A DNA stretch of 64,000 bases, taken from assembly GCF_003385235.1 (NCBI RefSeq), contig NZ_PQIA01000007.1:57602-121601 (forward strand), in the 5' to 3' direction. The number at the start of each line of letters is the position of its first letter. Position 1 is the stretch's first letter. A model generated the notes under the pieces. It was not told the origin of the DNA and did no database searches. It worked only from the letters and a program-made list of their open reading frames with translations. The position numbers and the translations under genes were made by a program. Positions 43,445-56,958 of this stretch are shown in pieces. Source of the stretch: Amycolatopsis circi (GTDB taxonomy: Bacteria > Actinomycetota > Actinomycetes > Mycobacteriales > Pseudonocardiaceae).

Positions 43445-45475
43445 GTGACGCGCACCCAGCCCAGCCTCGTCGGCACCCTGCTCGAACGCCGGTACCGCGT
43501 TGACCAGCTGCTGGCCAGGGGCGGGATGTCGGCCGTCTACCGGGGCCTCGACACCCGCCTCGACCGGGCGGTGGCGATCAAGATCATGGATCCGCGGTTC
43601 GCCGACGACCGGTCGTTCGTCGACCGGTTCGTGCGCGAAGCGCGTTCGGCCGCCCAGTTGCATCACCCGAACGTGGTCGCCGTGCACGACCAGGGCTTCG
43701 ACACCCCGGCCGGCCAGGACGCCGGCCTCGCCTTCCTGGTGATGGAGCTGGTCAACGGCGGCACGCTGCGCGACCTGCTGGACGAGCAGGGCCAGCTGGA
43801 CGTCTCGCTCGCGCTGAGCGTCGCGGAGCCGGTGCTGGCCGCGCTGGCCGCCGCGCACGCCGCCGGGCTGGTGCACCGCGACGTCAAGCCGGAGAACGTG
43901 CTCGTCGGCCGCAGCGGGCAGCTGGCGGGCGGCGTGGTGAAGGTCGGCGACTTCGGCCTGGTCCGCGCGGTGGCCAGCGCGGGCACCACCAGCTCGAGCG
44001 TCATCCTCGGCACCGTCGGCTACCTGGCCCCCGAACAGGTCGCCACCGGCGACACCACGGCCCGCGGCGACGTCTATTCGGCAGGCATCCTGCTGTACGA
44101 GATGCTCACCGGCCGGCTGCCCTACACCGGCGACACCGCGATCTCGGTCGCGTACCGGCACGTGAACGACGACGTCCCGCGTCCGAGCGAACTGCGGCCG
44201 GACCTGCCGCCGGTCCTCGACGACCTGATCCTGCGCGCCACCCGCCGCGATCCGGAGCAGCGTCCGGCCGACGCCAGCGAGTTCCTGGCGCAGCTGCTGG
44301 CCGCGCGCGCCGAACTCGGGCTGCAGCCGGTCGCGGTGCCGGTGCCCCCGCCGCCGGACGGCGACCGGGTGTCGGACGTCGAACGCACGCTCCCGAACAT
44401 CCCGGCCGTCCAGCAGAACGTTCCGCTGGGCCAGCAGACCATGCCGGTCTCCGGGCCCCGCGGCACACGCGCCCTGACCCGCGCCGTGCCCGCCGCGCCT
44501 CCCCCGGCCGGGCCGCCGCACGCCGGGCCGCCAGCTCCCGCTCCCGCTCCGGACGAACCGCGGAAACCGCGCGACAAGCGCAAGCTGATCGCGCTGGCGA
44601 TCGCCGGGGTGCTGGTGCTCGGCGGGCTAATCGGCGCGTTCGCGTTCATCCTCAGCGATTCCAAGGTCACGACCACGACAGTGCCGAAGCTGGCCGGGCT
44701 GACCCAGGCCGAGGCCGGCGACCAGCTGCGCGCGGCGAAGCTGAACCCGCGCTACAGCCAGGAATTCGACAACACCGTCGACGCCAACAGGGTGATCAAG
44801 GTGGATCCGGCCCCGGGCACCACGCTCGACCAGGACGCGACCGTGTCCGTGGTCGTGTCGAAGGGCAAGCCGAAGGTGCCGAACATCCAGGTCGGCACCG
44901 CGCTCGACACCGCCACGAAAGCGATCCAGGCCGAGAAGCTCACCGTCGTCCAGGGCACGCCGGAATACAGCGACACCGCGCCGCAGGGCACTGTCGTGAG
45001 CGTGAGCCCGGCGGCGGGCACCCCGGTGGACATCGGCGGCCAGGTGACGCTCGTGCTGTCCAAGGGCCCGGAGCCGCTTCCGCCGGTCCCGGACGTCGCC
45101 GGGCGGTCCAAGGACGAGGCGTTCCAGATCCTCAAGCAGGCCGGATTCCAGCCGCAGGACGGCGGCGAGGAGTTCTCGCAGTCCGTGCCCGCGGGGGCGG
45201 TCACGCGCACCGACCCGGGCGCGGGCGCGGCGGGGACCAAGAAGGTCAAGGTCTACGTCTCCAACGCGGTGCAGGTCCCGGACGTGCGGTACCGCCCGTT
45301 CGACCAGGCCGCGGACATGCTCAAGCAGGCCGGGCTCGACGTCGACCGCAAGGGCGGCGACGGGAACGGCCACGGGCACGGCGGCGGCTTCGACTTCGTC
45401 CTGCAGCAGGACCCGGCCCCCGGCTCGTTCGTGCCCAAGGGAACCAAGGTCAAGATCCGGGGGTTCGGCGGATGA
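43445..45475 (+). CDS. pknL: Serine/threonine protein kinase PknL with four PASTA domains
   Basis: A 676-residue receptor kinase. The N-terminal kinase domain has GGMSAVYRG, invariant Lys in VAIKIM, HRDVKPENVLVG, DFGLVRA and APEQVATGDTTARGDVYS. A Pro-rich juxtamembrane part follows, then TM KRKLIALAIAGVLVLGGLIG at about residue 410. The extracytoplasmic part has four PASTA repeats, each starting VPxxxG or VPDV. PASTA domains bind muropeptides or lipid II. As I recall, the mycobacterial PknL is shorter and lacks PASTA. GTG at 43445 has TACGAT 8 nt before it. Its stop overlaps the NfeD-like gene start (ATGA). Confidence 0.95.
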   Translation: MTRTQPSLVGTLLERRYRVDQLLARGGMSAVYRGLDTRLDRAVAIKIMDPRFADDRSFVDRFVREARSAAQLHHPNVVAVHDQGFDTPAGQDAGLAFLVMELVNGGTLRDLLDEQGQLDVSLALSVAEPVLAALAAAHAAGLVHRDVKPENVLVGRSGQLAGGVVKVGDFGLVRAVASAGTTSSSVILGTVGYLAPEQVATGDTTARGDVYSAGILLYEMLTGRLPYTGDTAISVAYRHVNDDVPRPSELRPDLPPVLDDLILRATRRDPEQRPADASEFLAQLLAARAELGLQPVAVPVPPPPDGDRVSDVERTLPNIPAVQQNVPLGQQTMPVSGPRGTRALTRAVPAAPPPAGPPHAGPPAPAPAPDEPRKPRDKRKLIALAIAGVLVLGGLIGAFAFILSDSKVTTTTVPKLAGLTQAEAGDQLRAAKLNPRYSQEFDNTVDANRVIKVDPAPGTTLDQDATVSVVVSKGKPKVPNIQVGTALDTATKAIQAEKLTVVQGTPEYSDTAPQGTVVSVSPAAGTPVDIGGQVTLVLSKGPEPLPPVPDVAGRSKDEAFQILKQAGFQPQDGGEEFSQSVPAGAVTRTDPGAGAAGTKKVKVYVSNAVQVPDVRYRPFDQAADMLKQAGLDVDRKGGDGNGHGHGGGFDFVLQQDPAPGSFVPKGTKVKIRGFGG

Positions 45476-45681
45476 TCGGCAGCCGCGGCCGGGTCACCGG
45501 CACCGTCGGGCCCGGGCTGATCGGCGAGGTGCTGCTCAGCGTCCGCGGCGGCACTGAGGCCTTTTACGCCTATCCGGCCGAGCCGGACACCACCTTTGCC
45601 GTGGGTACACCCGTTCTAGTGGTCGATTTCGAGCCTCCGCGCACGGTCTACGTGGAAAGGTGGCAACCGTTGCGCGCTTGA
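45472..45681 (+). CDS. Short NfeD-like OB-fold protein
   Basis: A 69-residue, beta-rich protein: GRVTGTVGPGLIGEVLLSVRGGTEAFYAYP and VGTPVLVVDFEPPRTVYVERW. The GTVGPG/GEV pattern and the VVxV strand match the soluble OB-fold of NfeD proteins, but without their transmembrane part. NfeD proteins pair with flotillins, and a flotillin gene follows 66 bp downstream. The ATG overlaps the pknL stop, so kinase and this protein are translationally linked. Confidence 0.8.
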   Translation: MIGSRGRVTGTVGPGLIGEVLLSVRGGTEAFYAYPAEPDTTFAVGTPVLVVDFEPPRTVYVERWQPLRA

Positions 45682-45747
45682 CCGCGTCGCAGTGCTGACG
45701 GCGCCAGAGCGCCGTGCCAGCTGAATACGGAAAGTGCGGCGAGGGCT

Positions 45748-47223
45748 ATGGAAATCTGGGTCATCGTGGGGATCGCGGTCGTGGCCGTGATCCTGCTGTT
45801 CGGGCTCCTGCGGATCCTGTACAAGGTGGCGGAGCCGAACGAGGCGCTCATCATCTCCGGCTGGGGCGTCCGGGTCGAACGCACCGAAACGGCCGACAGC
45901 CTCGGGTTCAAGATCATCACCGGCCGCGGCGTGAACGTGCTGCCGGGCTTCCAGACCGCGCGCAGGCTGTCGCTGGACACCCGAGGGGTGAACCTGCAGG
46001 TCTCGTGCGTGACGAAACAGGGTCTTCCGGTCACCGTGCGCGCGGTCGTGATCTACAAGGTCGGCGACGATTTCGCCTCGATCGCGAACGCCGCCCGCCG
46101 GTTCCTCGACCAGCAGAAGGGCATGAACGACACCATCCACGAGCTGTTCTCCGGGCACCTGCGCTCGATCGTGGGCGGGCTGACCATCGAGGAGATGATC
46201 CACAACCGCGACGCGCTGACCGGCGAGGTCCGCCAGTCGTCGGCGACCGAGATGATCAAGCTCGGGCTGATCGTGGACTCGCTGCAGATCCAGGAGATCG
46301 ACGACGAGTCCGGCTACATCGTCAACCTCGGCAAACCGCACGCGGCCGCGATCGCCGCCTCCGCGCGGATCGCCGAGGCGCAGCGCGACCAGGAGGCCAC
46401 CGAGGCCGAGCAGGTCTCCGCCGCGCGCAAGGCGGGCGCGATCCGGGAAAGCCAAATCCAGCAGGCCGGGTACCAGGCCGAGGTGGACCAGGCGAAGGCG
46501 AAGGCGAGCCAGTCCGGCCCGCTGGCCGAGGCGACCGCGCGCCAGGAGGTCGTGGTCCAGGAGACCAGGGCCGCGGAACTGGAGGCGGCGCTGTCCGAGC
46601 AGCGGCTGCAGTCGCAGGTCCGCAAACCGGCCGACGCGAAGGCGTACGAAACGCGCACCACGGCCGACGCGGAACGCGACGCGCAAATCGCCCGTGCGCA
46701 GGCTCAGGCGAAGGAAACCGAACTGCGGGCGGGCGCGGACGCGACCCGGGTCAAGACCGCGGCGGACGCCGAAGCGCAGGCCACGAAGGCCCGGGCGGAA
46801 GCCAGCGCGAGCGCGACGAAGGCTACTGGTGAAGCCGAAGCGGCGGCAGCCAAGGCGAAGGGCCTCGCGGACGCCGAGTCGGCGAAAGCCAAGGGTCTGG
46901 CCGAAGCCGAAGCAGCGAAGGCGAAGGGGCTCGCCGAGGCCGAGTCGATCAAGGCGCGCGCGGCCGCACTGGCGGAGAACCAGGAGGCTGTGGTAGCACA
47001 ACAGCTGGCCGAGCGCTGGCCGGAGATCGTCGAAGCCGGCGCGCAGGCCTTCAGCAATATCGACCACATGGTGGTCCTGAACGGCGCGGACGGGATGTCG
47101 GACATGTTCACCAAGGCGCTCTCCCTCGGCGGCACGGGCCTCGGCCTCGCCCGCCAGCTGATGGACGCCATGGGCGCCAAGAAGCCCGATTCCGACGGCA
47201 GTCTCGCCCCTCGCGAGGACTGA
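45748..47223 (+). CDS. Flotillin-family (SPFH) membrane protein
   Basis: A 491-residue protein. The N-terminal TM (IWVIVGIAVVAVILLFGLL) is followed by an SPFH domain (YKVAEPNEALIISGWGVRVE ... GLPVTVRAVVIYKVGDD ... TIEEMIHNRDALTGEVRQ). A long coiled coil of Ala/Glu/Lys heptads contains tandem EAxxAKAKGLAEA copies near residues 370-410. The C-terminus has the flotillin oligomerisation signature ADGMSDMFTKALSLGGTG. Flotillins organise membrane domains, in actinobacteria possibly around cell-wall synthesis. Position after pknL and the NfeD-like gene supports an envelope role. Confidence 0.93.
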   Translation: MEIWVIVGIAVVAVILLFGLLRILYKVAEPNEALIISGWGVRVERTETADSLGFKIITGRGVNVLPGFQTARRLSLDTRGVNLQVSCVTKQGLPVTVRAVVIYKVGDDFASIANAARRFLDQQKGMNDTIHELFSGHLRSIVGGLTIEEMIHNRDALTGEVRQSSATEMIKLGLIVDSLQIQEIDDESGYIVNLGKPHAAAIAASARIAEAQRDQEATEAEQVSAARKAGAIRESQIQQAGYQAEVDQAKAKASQSGPLAEATARQEVVVQETRAAELEAALSEQRLQSQVRKPADAKAYETRTTADAERDAQIARAQAQAKETELRAGADATRVKTAADAEAQATKARAEASASATKATGEAEAAAAKAKGLADAESAKAKGLAEAEAAKAKGLAEAESIKARAAALAENQEAVVAQQLAERWPEIVEAGAQAFSNIDHMVVLNGADGMSDMFTKALSLGGTGLGLARQLMDAMGAKKPDSDGSLAPRED

Positions 47224-47906
47224 TGAGCTTCTTCACGGACGGTCCTCGCGAGCGACCCCTGTTCCCCGTCCGGGAGCGGGAGCTGTTCGGCTACGAGGGC
47301 CGTCCGTGGACGGGCCCGCCCGCCGACCACATCGTGCCCGCGCTGGTGCCGTGGGCGACGCCGCTGGGCCGGTCCGAGCGCACCATCGTGGCGCTGCGCG
47401 CGGTCGAGGTGTGGCCGGAGGCGCTCACGCTGCGGATCACGGTGTACTCGCGCGACCGCATGGACGGTGCGCCGTTGATCGGCCACCGGCGCATCCCGGA
47501 CTACAACTCGCTGCTGGTCGGCGTGCTGTTCCCGGACGGCGGACGGGCCAGCTCCGAAACCGTTTCGGTGCCGAGCGCGGGCGAACCGCACGAGCCGGTG
47601 CTGCGCGTCGAGGACGGGAGCGGGTCGGAGTTTCATTACGAGCACCCGGTCTTCGTGTGGCCGCTGCCCAGCGCCGGTCCGCTGAAGCTGATCGTGCAGT
47701 GGCTCGACCGCGAGATCCCGGAAACGCACACGAAACTCGACGGCGGACGGCTGCGCGCCGCGGCCCGCGAAGCCAGCGAACTGTGGCCGGGGCTGCCGAA
47801 ACGGCCGGGCAACGGCGTCGCGATGCGCCAGATCGCTGCCGAGGTCAACGACTCCGCCGGGCCCGGACTGCCGCAGCGGCAGCCGCGCCGTGCCCCGGGC
47901 GAGTGA
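47223..47906 (+). CDS. Uncharacterised protein of the flotillin operon
   Basis: A 227-residue protein whose ATG overlaps the flotillin stop (TGATG), so it is co-translated. It is soluble, predicted beta-rich in the first half (TIVALRAVEVWPEALTLRITVYSRDR), with a helical C-terminal tail. No signal peptide, TM or known motif is visible. A middle segment, FHYEHPVFVWPLPSAGPLKLIVQWLDREIPETHTKLDG, may be the most conserved part. Neighbours suggest a partner or cargo of the flotillin assembly. Confidence 0.75.
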   Translation: MSFFTDGPRERPLFPVRERELFGYEGRPWTGPPADHIVPALVPWATPLGRSERTIVALRAVEVWPEALTLRITVYSRDRMDGAPLIGHRRIPDYNSLLVGVLFPDGGRASSETVSVPSAGEPHEPVLRVEDGSGSEFHYEHPVFVWPLPSAGPLKLIVQWLDREIPETHTKLDGGRLRAAAREASELWPGLPKRPGNGVAMRQIAAEVNDSAGPGLPQRQPRRAPGE

Positions 47907-48023
47907 AATTCCGGGAAATTAGCGTCCGCGAAACATAACGGCCGTCCGCCGGTCATACCCGAGTAGTGTCGTGACATTCGCCCTCGACATTCGCACTCGA
48001 CGCCAGACGTTGGATGGTGGACC

Positions 48024-49304
48024 GTGGCGCCTGCCCCGCTCAGCTCGCTCGATGTCGCTTTTCTGTGTCTCTCCAGGGAAACCGCGCCGATGCAGATGGG
48101 CGTGGCCCTGGTTTTCGCGCCGGACGAGCCGATCTGCCCGGACCGGCTGACCGCGCTGCTCGCGCGGCGGGCCGCGAATATTCCGCCGCTGCGCCGGAAA
48201 ATCCGCGCCGGGCTGTTCCCGCCCGGCTCCGCGACCTGGGTGGACGACCTGGATTTCCAGGCAGTGAAACACATTCATCAGCATCGGCTGACCACGCTGT
48301 ACGACCCGGACCCGCTGCCGGAGTTCGCCGCGAGATGGATCGCCGAACCGCTCGACCCGCACCGTCCGTTGTGGGAACTCACTGTGGTGACAGGTTTTCC
48401 GGACGGCGCATTCGCGATTCTGCTCAAGCTGCACCACGCGCTCACCGACGGCGCGGGCGCGTACGCCGTCACGGTCGGACTGCTCGACGGGTTGCCGCTT
48501 CCCGAGCCCGCACCGGCGATCCCGCAGCCTCGTACGCCGCTGGACGCGATGCGGGATACGTTGGAGACAGCGGGAATCGCGTCGTCGGTGGTCCGGGCGG
48601 CCCGGCCGCCGTGCCTGCCGCTGGCCGCACCCGCCACCGCCGGACGGCGCCTCGGTTTCGCCCGGCTGGCGTCGGCGGATCTTCGCCGGATCCGGCGAAC
48701 GCACGGCGGGACCACGAACGACGTCGTGCTCGGGGTGTTGTCCGGCGCGTTGCGCGAATGGCTGGTCAATCGCGGCATTCGCGCGACCGGACGGTCGGTG
48801 CGTGCGCTGATTCCCGTGAATGTGCGCGGGAGAGCGGCCGGGCACGTGGGCGGGAACAAGCTTTCCGGCTATTTGTGCGATCTGCCGATCGGAATGGACG
48901 ATCCGGTGCGGCGGCTGGCCGAGGTGCGCGAGGCGATGGCGCGCAACAAAGCCGCCGGACCTTCTCGCGGAGCCGGGGCTTTTCCGCTGCTGGCCGACCG
49001 GATGCCCGCGGCCCTGCACTGGCTGGGCACGCGAACCGCCGGGCTGGCCGCGCCGCTGCTGTTCGACCTGGTGGTGACGACCGTTCCGGTGCCACCCGCG
49101 CGGCACGCGCTTGCCGGAGCGCCGCTGACGGAGGTCTATCCGTTCGTGCCGCTGGCCCCGCACCAGGCGGTGGGCATCGCGGTGGCGCCTTATCGCGACA
49201 GTGTCCACATCGGACTGCAGGCGAACGCGGACGCGGTGGAGGACCTCGGATCGCTGCGCGACGCGGTGGCCAAATCGGCGGCGGAACTGCTGGACGCCTC
49301 GTGA
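48024..49304 (+). CDS. Wax ester synthase / diacylglycerol acyltransferase
   Basis: A 426-residue bifunctional acyltransferase. The active-site HHALTDG motif (HHxxxDG) lies at residues 137-143. LSSLDVAFLCLSRETAPMQMG matches the front of this family. GGTTNDVVLGVLSGALREWL and a PVNVRGRAAGHVGGNKLSG segment are the ND-loop and central parts. It makes triacylglycerol or wax esters from acyl-CoA. The GTG at 48024 is the likely start; no good ribosome-binding site, but a TAGTGT box lies about 55 nt upstream. Convergent with aroG, separated by a hairpin pair. Confidence 0.92.
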   Translation: MAPAPLSSLDVAFLCLSRETAPMQMGVALVFAPDEPICPDRLTALLARRAANIPPLRRKIRAGLFPPGSATWVDDLDFQAVKHIHQHRLTTLYDPDPLPEFAARWIAEPLDPHRPLWELTVVTGFPDGAFAILLKLHHALTDGAGAYAVTVGLLDGLPLPEPAPAIPQPRTPLDAMRDTLETAGIASSVVRAARPPCLPLAAPATAGRRLGFARLASADLRRIRRTHGGTTNDVVLGVLSGALREWLVNRGIRATGRSVRALIPVNVRGRAAGHVGGNKLSGYLCDLPIGMDDPVRRLAEVREAMARNKAAGPSRGAGAFPLLADRMPAALHWLGTRTAGLAAPLLFDLVVTTVPVPPARHALAGAPLTEVYPFVPLAPHQAVGIAVAPYRDSVHIGLQANADAVEDLGSLRDAVAKSAAELLDAS

Positions 49305-49395
49305 GTGCTCGCGCCGGTTAGAACCGGCTTGGCCAGGAGCGGGGGCCTTGGCTGCCGCGCCGCTTCCTTCACGCGCGCAGGCGAGGAGCGGGGGC

Positions 49396-49441
49396 CTCGT
49401 GAGTGTTTATGCCGGTTAGAACCGGCATAAACACTCACGAG
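49396..49441. terminator. Perfect 22-bp hairpin between the WS/DGAT and DAHP synthase genes
   Basis: CTCGTGAGTGTTTATGCCGGTT-AG-AACCGGCATAAACACTCACGAG is an exact 22-bp stem with a 2-nt loop. A degenerate earlier copy (GTGAGTGctcgcGCCGGTTAGAACCGGC, about 49302-49329) and a repeated GGAGCGGGGGCCT lie within the preceding 95 bp. It separates two convergent genes and could stop transcription from both sides. Confidence 0.75.
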
Positions 49442-49447
49442 CTGTCG

Positions 49448-53987
<4,540 letters not shown>

Positions 53988-54051
53988 CCGCAACCCCCTC
54001 CGACGGTTCAGCTTCCCACGAACCGTGTCGGCCGGGTCACATCAGCTGGAA

Positions 54052-54069
54052 GTTGACACCAATGTCAAC
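54052..54069. promoter_or_regulatory. Palindrome GTTGACA-CCAA-TGTCAAC, candidate MerR operator
   Basis: A 7-bp perfect inverted repeat beginning 65 bp before the oxidoreductase start at 54117. The left arm contains a consensus-like -35 (TTGACA). MerR-type regulators bind dyads that overlap the -35 region of their targets, and a MerR gene lies just downstream of this oxidoreductase. No -10 box at optimal spacing is obvious. Confidence 0.6.
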
Positions 54070-54116
54070 GAATAGCGTCGGTTTCGGACAGACCGGGACG
54101 CGGGAGGAATCAGCAG

Positions 54117-55019
54117 ATGAGCACAGCCTTGGGATATCGGGCGTTCGGCGCGGCCGACGTCCAGGAGTTCTTCGAACGGCCGGATCCGGCACCCGGTCCG
54201 GCCGAGGTTCTCGTCCGCGTCGCGGCCGCGGGAGTGAATCCGCTCGATCATCTGCTGCGGTCCGGGCATGTTCCCGACCTGAACGGCCACCTGCCCTTCC
54301 CTCAGGTGCTCGGGATGGAGACAGCGGGAACGGTGCTCGCCGTGGGAAAAGACGTGACCGGGCTCGAAGTCGGCGACCGGGTCACTGGGTTCGCGTTGAC
54401 CGGGGCGGGCACGTATGCGGAAACGACGCTGCTGCTCGGCGAGTCCACCGCCCGCATTCCCGACACTCTGCCGTGGACTTGGGCGGCGACCATCCCTGTC
54501 GCGGGTACCACGGCGCTGGACGTGCTTGATCAGCTCGACCTGCCGAAGGGTGCCTCGCTGCTGGTGAACGGGATCGGCGGCGGGGTCGGGATCGCGCTGG
54601 CCCAGCTCGCGCGGGATCGGGGGCTCGTCGTGACGGGTACGGGCAGCACGGCCAAGCGGGATCTCGCGACCAAATACGGGGCGAGCTTCGTGGACTACAC
54701 CGCAGGCAACGTCGTGGACCAGCTCGGCAACTTCGACGCCGTGGTCGACACGGTCGGCGGAGAATCCCTGCGCAGTGTCGCGCCGTTGGCGAAGAAGCTC
54801 ATCGCGGTCGGAGACCCGTCAGTAACCGAACTCGGCGGCGCGTTCGTCCATCGTCGCCTCGACCGGGCCAGTCTCGAACGAGTCGCCGAGCTGATGGCCG
54901 AGGGGCGGCTCGATCCGCACATCACCGGGACTTATCCGCTCGCGCGAGCGCAAGAAGCGTTGGCGCTCGTCGAGTCCCGGCATGCCTCGGGCAAGCTAGT
55001 CATCGACCTGAGTCGCTAG
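54117..55019 (+). CDS. Quinone oxidoreductase-like NADPH-dependent MDR protein
   Basis: A 300-residue medium-chain dehydrogenase/reductase lacking the zinc Cys residues of alcohol dehydrogenases. EVLVRVAAAGVNPLDHLLRSG, GMETAGTVLAVGKDVTGLEVGDRV, and the dinucleotide motif LVNGIGGGVGIALAQLARDRG are diagnostic. It likely reduces quinones or alpha,beta-unsaturated carbonyls. Probable regulation is through the palindrome at 54052-54069 and the convergent MerR gene, with which it shares the CTAG at the stops. Confidence 0.9.
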   Translation: MSTALGYRAFGAADVQEFFERPDPAPGPAEVLVRVAAAGVNPLDHLLRSGHVPDLNGHLPFPQVLGMETAGTVLAVGKDVTGLEVGDRVTGFALTGAGTYAETTLLLGESTARIPDTLPWTWAATIPVAGTTALDVLDQLDLPKGASLLVNGIGGGVGIALAQLARDRGLVVTGTGSTAKRDLATKYGASFVDYTAGNVVDQLGNFDAVVDTVGGESLRSVAPLAKKLIAVGDPSVTELGGAFVHRRLDRASLERVAELMAEGRLDPHITGTYPLARAQEALALVESRHASGKLVIDLSR

Positions 55020-55387
55020 CGCGAGTTGCCCGCGCCCTGCCGGTACTGAGTGTTCGCCTCGATCAGTACGTCCAGGGCATCGCGGGCGTCGGCGAGGCGG
55101 GTGATGTCGGCGGTCAGCCGGTCGCGTTCGGAAACCATCGTGGTGAAAGCGTCTTCGATGACGCCCTCGTCGTCGCTGTGCACGCAGGGCAGCAGTCGCG
55201 CGATCACTTTGCTGTGCAAGCCCGCGTCGAACAACAGGCGGATGAGTTCGACTCGCTCGACCTCCGTCGCCAGGTAGTGCCGCTGTCCGCCCGCGGAACG
55301 CGTGCTCTGCACCAAGCCCTGCTGCTCGTAGTACCGCAGCGAGCGGGCACTGACTCCGGTCTTCCGGGCTAATTCGCCGATCCGCAC
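55016..55387 (-). CDS. MerR-family transcriptional regulator
   Basis: A 123-residue regulator. The N-terminal winged helix is RIGELARKTGVSARSLRYYEQQGLV, followed by the RxxxGxRxY wing region, a central dimerisation helix (DRLTADITRLADARDALDVLIEAN) and a short C-terminus. One Cys in PCVHSDDEG could sense redox or electrophiles. GTG at 55387 is the start, with a TAAGCT -10 box 6 nt upstream, so it is probably leaderless. The promoter abuts the gltD terminator. It likely controls the convergent oxidoreductase. Confidence 0.9.
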   Translation of the reverse strand: MRIGELARKTGVSARSLRYYEQQGLVQSTRSAGGQRHYLATEVERVELIRLLFDAGLHSKVIARLLPCVHSDDEGVIEDAFTTMVSERDRLTADITRLADARDALDVLIEANTQYRQGAGNSR

Positions 55388-55405
55388 GACACCAGCTTAA
55401 AGAAA

Positions 55406-55437
55406 CGGGCCCCGGCGCGCCGTTGCGCCGGGGCCCG
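55406..55437 (-). terminator. Intrinsic terminator of gltD
   Basis: Minus-strand CGGGCCCCGGCGC-(6 nt)-GCGCCGGGGCCCG has a perfect 13-bp stem followed by TTTCTTTAA, a canonical rho-independent signal. The tail also forms part of the MerR -10 region (55394-55399). Confidence 0.85.
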
Positions 55438-55449
55438 AGCCAGGACCGA

Positions 55450-56958
55450 TCACACCACCGCGAGCGGCAATGCGGTCGGGTGCACCGGGGACGGAAGGTC
55501 CGAAGCACCGGTCAGATACGTGTCCACCGCGGCCGCCACGGAGCGGCCTTCCGCGATGGCCCACACGACCAGCGACGCGCCGCGGTGGGCGTCGCCGCAG
55601 ACGAAGACTCCGGGGGATTCCGTTTGCCAGTCCGAACCGCACGACAGGGTGCCGCGGCGGGTCAGGGTCAGGTCGAGGCCTTCCAGCAGCGGCATTTCCT
55701 CGACGCCTTCGAAGCCGATCGCCAGCAGGACCAGGTCCGCGGGCAGCGTTTCGACCTCGCCGTTCACCGGGACCACCTCGCGGCGGCCGGTTTCCGGGTC
55801 CTTCTGCACGCGGACTTCCTGCAGTTCCACGGCTTTGACGTGTCCGTCGCCGTCGTCGACGAAGCGGCGGACCGCCACCGCGAACTTCCGCTCGCCCGAT
55901 TCCTCGTGCGCCGGGTAGGTGCGCAGGATGTAGGGCCAGGTCGGCCACGGCGACCGCTCGTCGTCGCGGGTTTGCGGCGGCGTCGGGTACTGGTCGAGCT
56001 GGGTGACCGACAGCGCGCCCTGGCGGGTGGCGGTGCCGTAGGAGTCCGCGCCGGTGTCGCCGCCGCCGATGATCACGACGTGCTTGCCGTTCGCGTCGAC
56101 CGGGGACGGGCCGTCGCCTTCGACGGATTTGTTGGCTGGCACCAGGTGTTCCATCGCCAGGTGGATCCCGTCGAGCGAACGGCCCGGCGTGGTGCGGTCG
56201 TCGCGGCCGCGCAGGGCGCCGACGGCGAGCACGACCGCGTCGTACTGCGCGCGCAGGTCTTCCACCGACAGGTCGACGCCGACCTCGCAGCCGGTGACGA
56301 ACTTCGTGCCCTCCTTGCGCAGCTGCGAAAGGCGCCGATCGAGGACCTTCTTCTCCATTTTGAACTCGGGAATGCCGTACCGCAGCAGGCCGCCGAGCCG
56401 GTCGTCGCGCTCGAACACGGTGACCTCGTGGCCCGCACGGGTCAGCTGCTGCGCCGCGGCGAGCCCTGCCGGACCGGAGCCGACGACGGCCACCTTGCGA
56501 CCCGAGGACACCTCGGCCACCTGCGGCTGCACGTATCCGGCTTCCCACGACTGCGCCGCGATCGTCTCTTCGACGCGCTTGATCGCCACCGGCCCGCCGG
56601 ACAACGGCGAGATCGACAGCACGCAGCCCGCCTCGCACGGCGCGGGGCACAACTTCCCGGTGAATTCCGGGAAATTGTTGGTGGCGTGCAAGCGATCGCT
56701 GGCCGCCGCCCAGTCGCCGCGGCGGACGAGGTCGTTCCATTCCGGAATCAAATTGCCGAGCGGACACCCCGAACCGCCGGAATGGCAGAACGGGATGCCG
56801 CAGTCCATGCACCGTGACGCCTGCGTGCGCACCTGCTCGTTGCGCTCGTCCGGCGGGACGTCCGCATAGACCTCGCCCCACGAGGAAAGCCGTTCCTCGT
56901 AAGACTTCTTCTTCGGCTCTTGCCGTTCGTGCTTGAGAAAACCGGTGGGGTCAGCCAC
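55450..56958 (-). CDS. gltD: Glutamate synthase small subunit
   Basis: A 502-residue NADPH-binding iron-sulfur flavoprotein. The N-terminal cysteines ([16 protein letters not shown] and CPAPCEAGC) hold 4Fe-4S clusters. The FAD site is [31 protein letters not shown] and the second nucleotide site is [22 protein letters not shown]. It passes electrons to GltB for conversion of glutamine plus 2-oxoglutarate to two glutamates. The GTG at 56958 overlaps the end of gltB by 8 nt (GTGGCTGA); GGAGG precedes it. A terminator follows. Confidence 0.96.
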   Translation of the reverse strand: MADPTGFLKHERQEPKKKSYEERLSSWGEVYADVPPDERNEQVRTQASRCMDCGIPFCHSGGSGCPLGNLIPEWNDLVRRGDWAAASDRLHATNNFPEFTGKLCPAPCEAGCVLSISPLSGGPVAIKRVEETIAAQSWEAGYVQPQVAEVSSGRKVAVVGSGPAGLAAAQQLTRAGHEVTVFERDDRLGGLLRYGIPEFKMEKKVLDRRLSQLRKEGTKFVTGCEVGVDLSVEDLRAQYDAVVLAVGALRGRDDRTTPGRSLDGIHLAMEHLVPANKSVEGDGPSPVDANGKHVVIIGGGDTGADSYGTATRQGALSVTQLDQYPTPPQTRDDERSPWPTWPYILRTYPAHEESGERKFAVAVRRFVDDGDGHVKAVELQEVRVQKDPETGRREVVPVNGEVETLPADLVLLAIGFEGVEEMPLLEGLDLTLTRRGTLSCGSDWQTESPGVFVCGDAHRGASLVVWAIAEGRSVAAAVDTYLTGASDLPSPVHPTALPLAVV

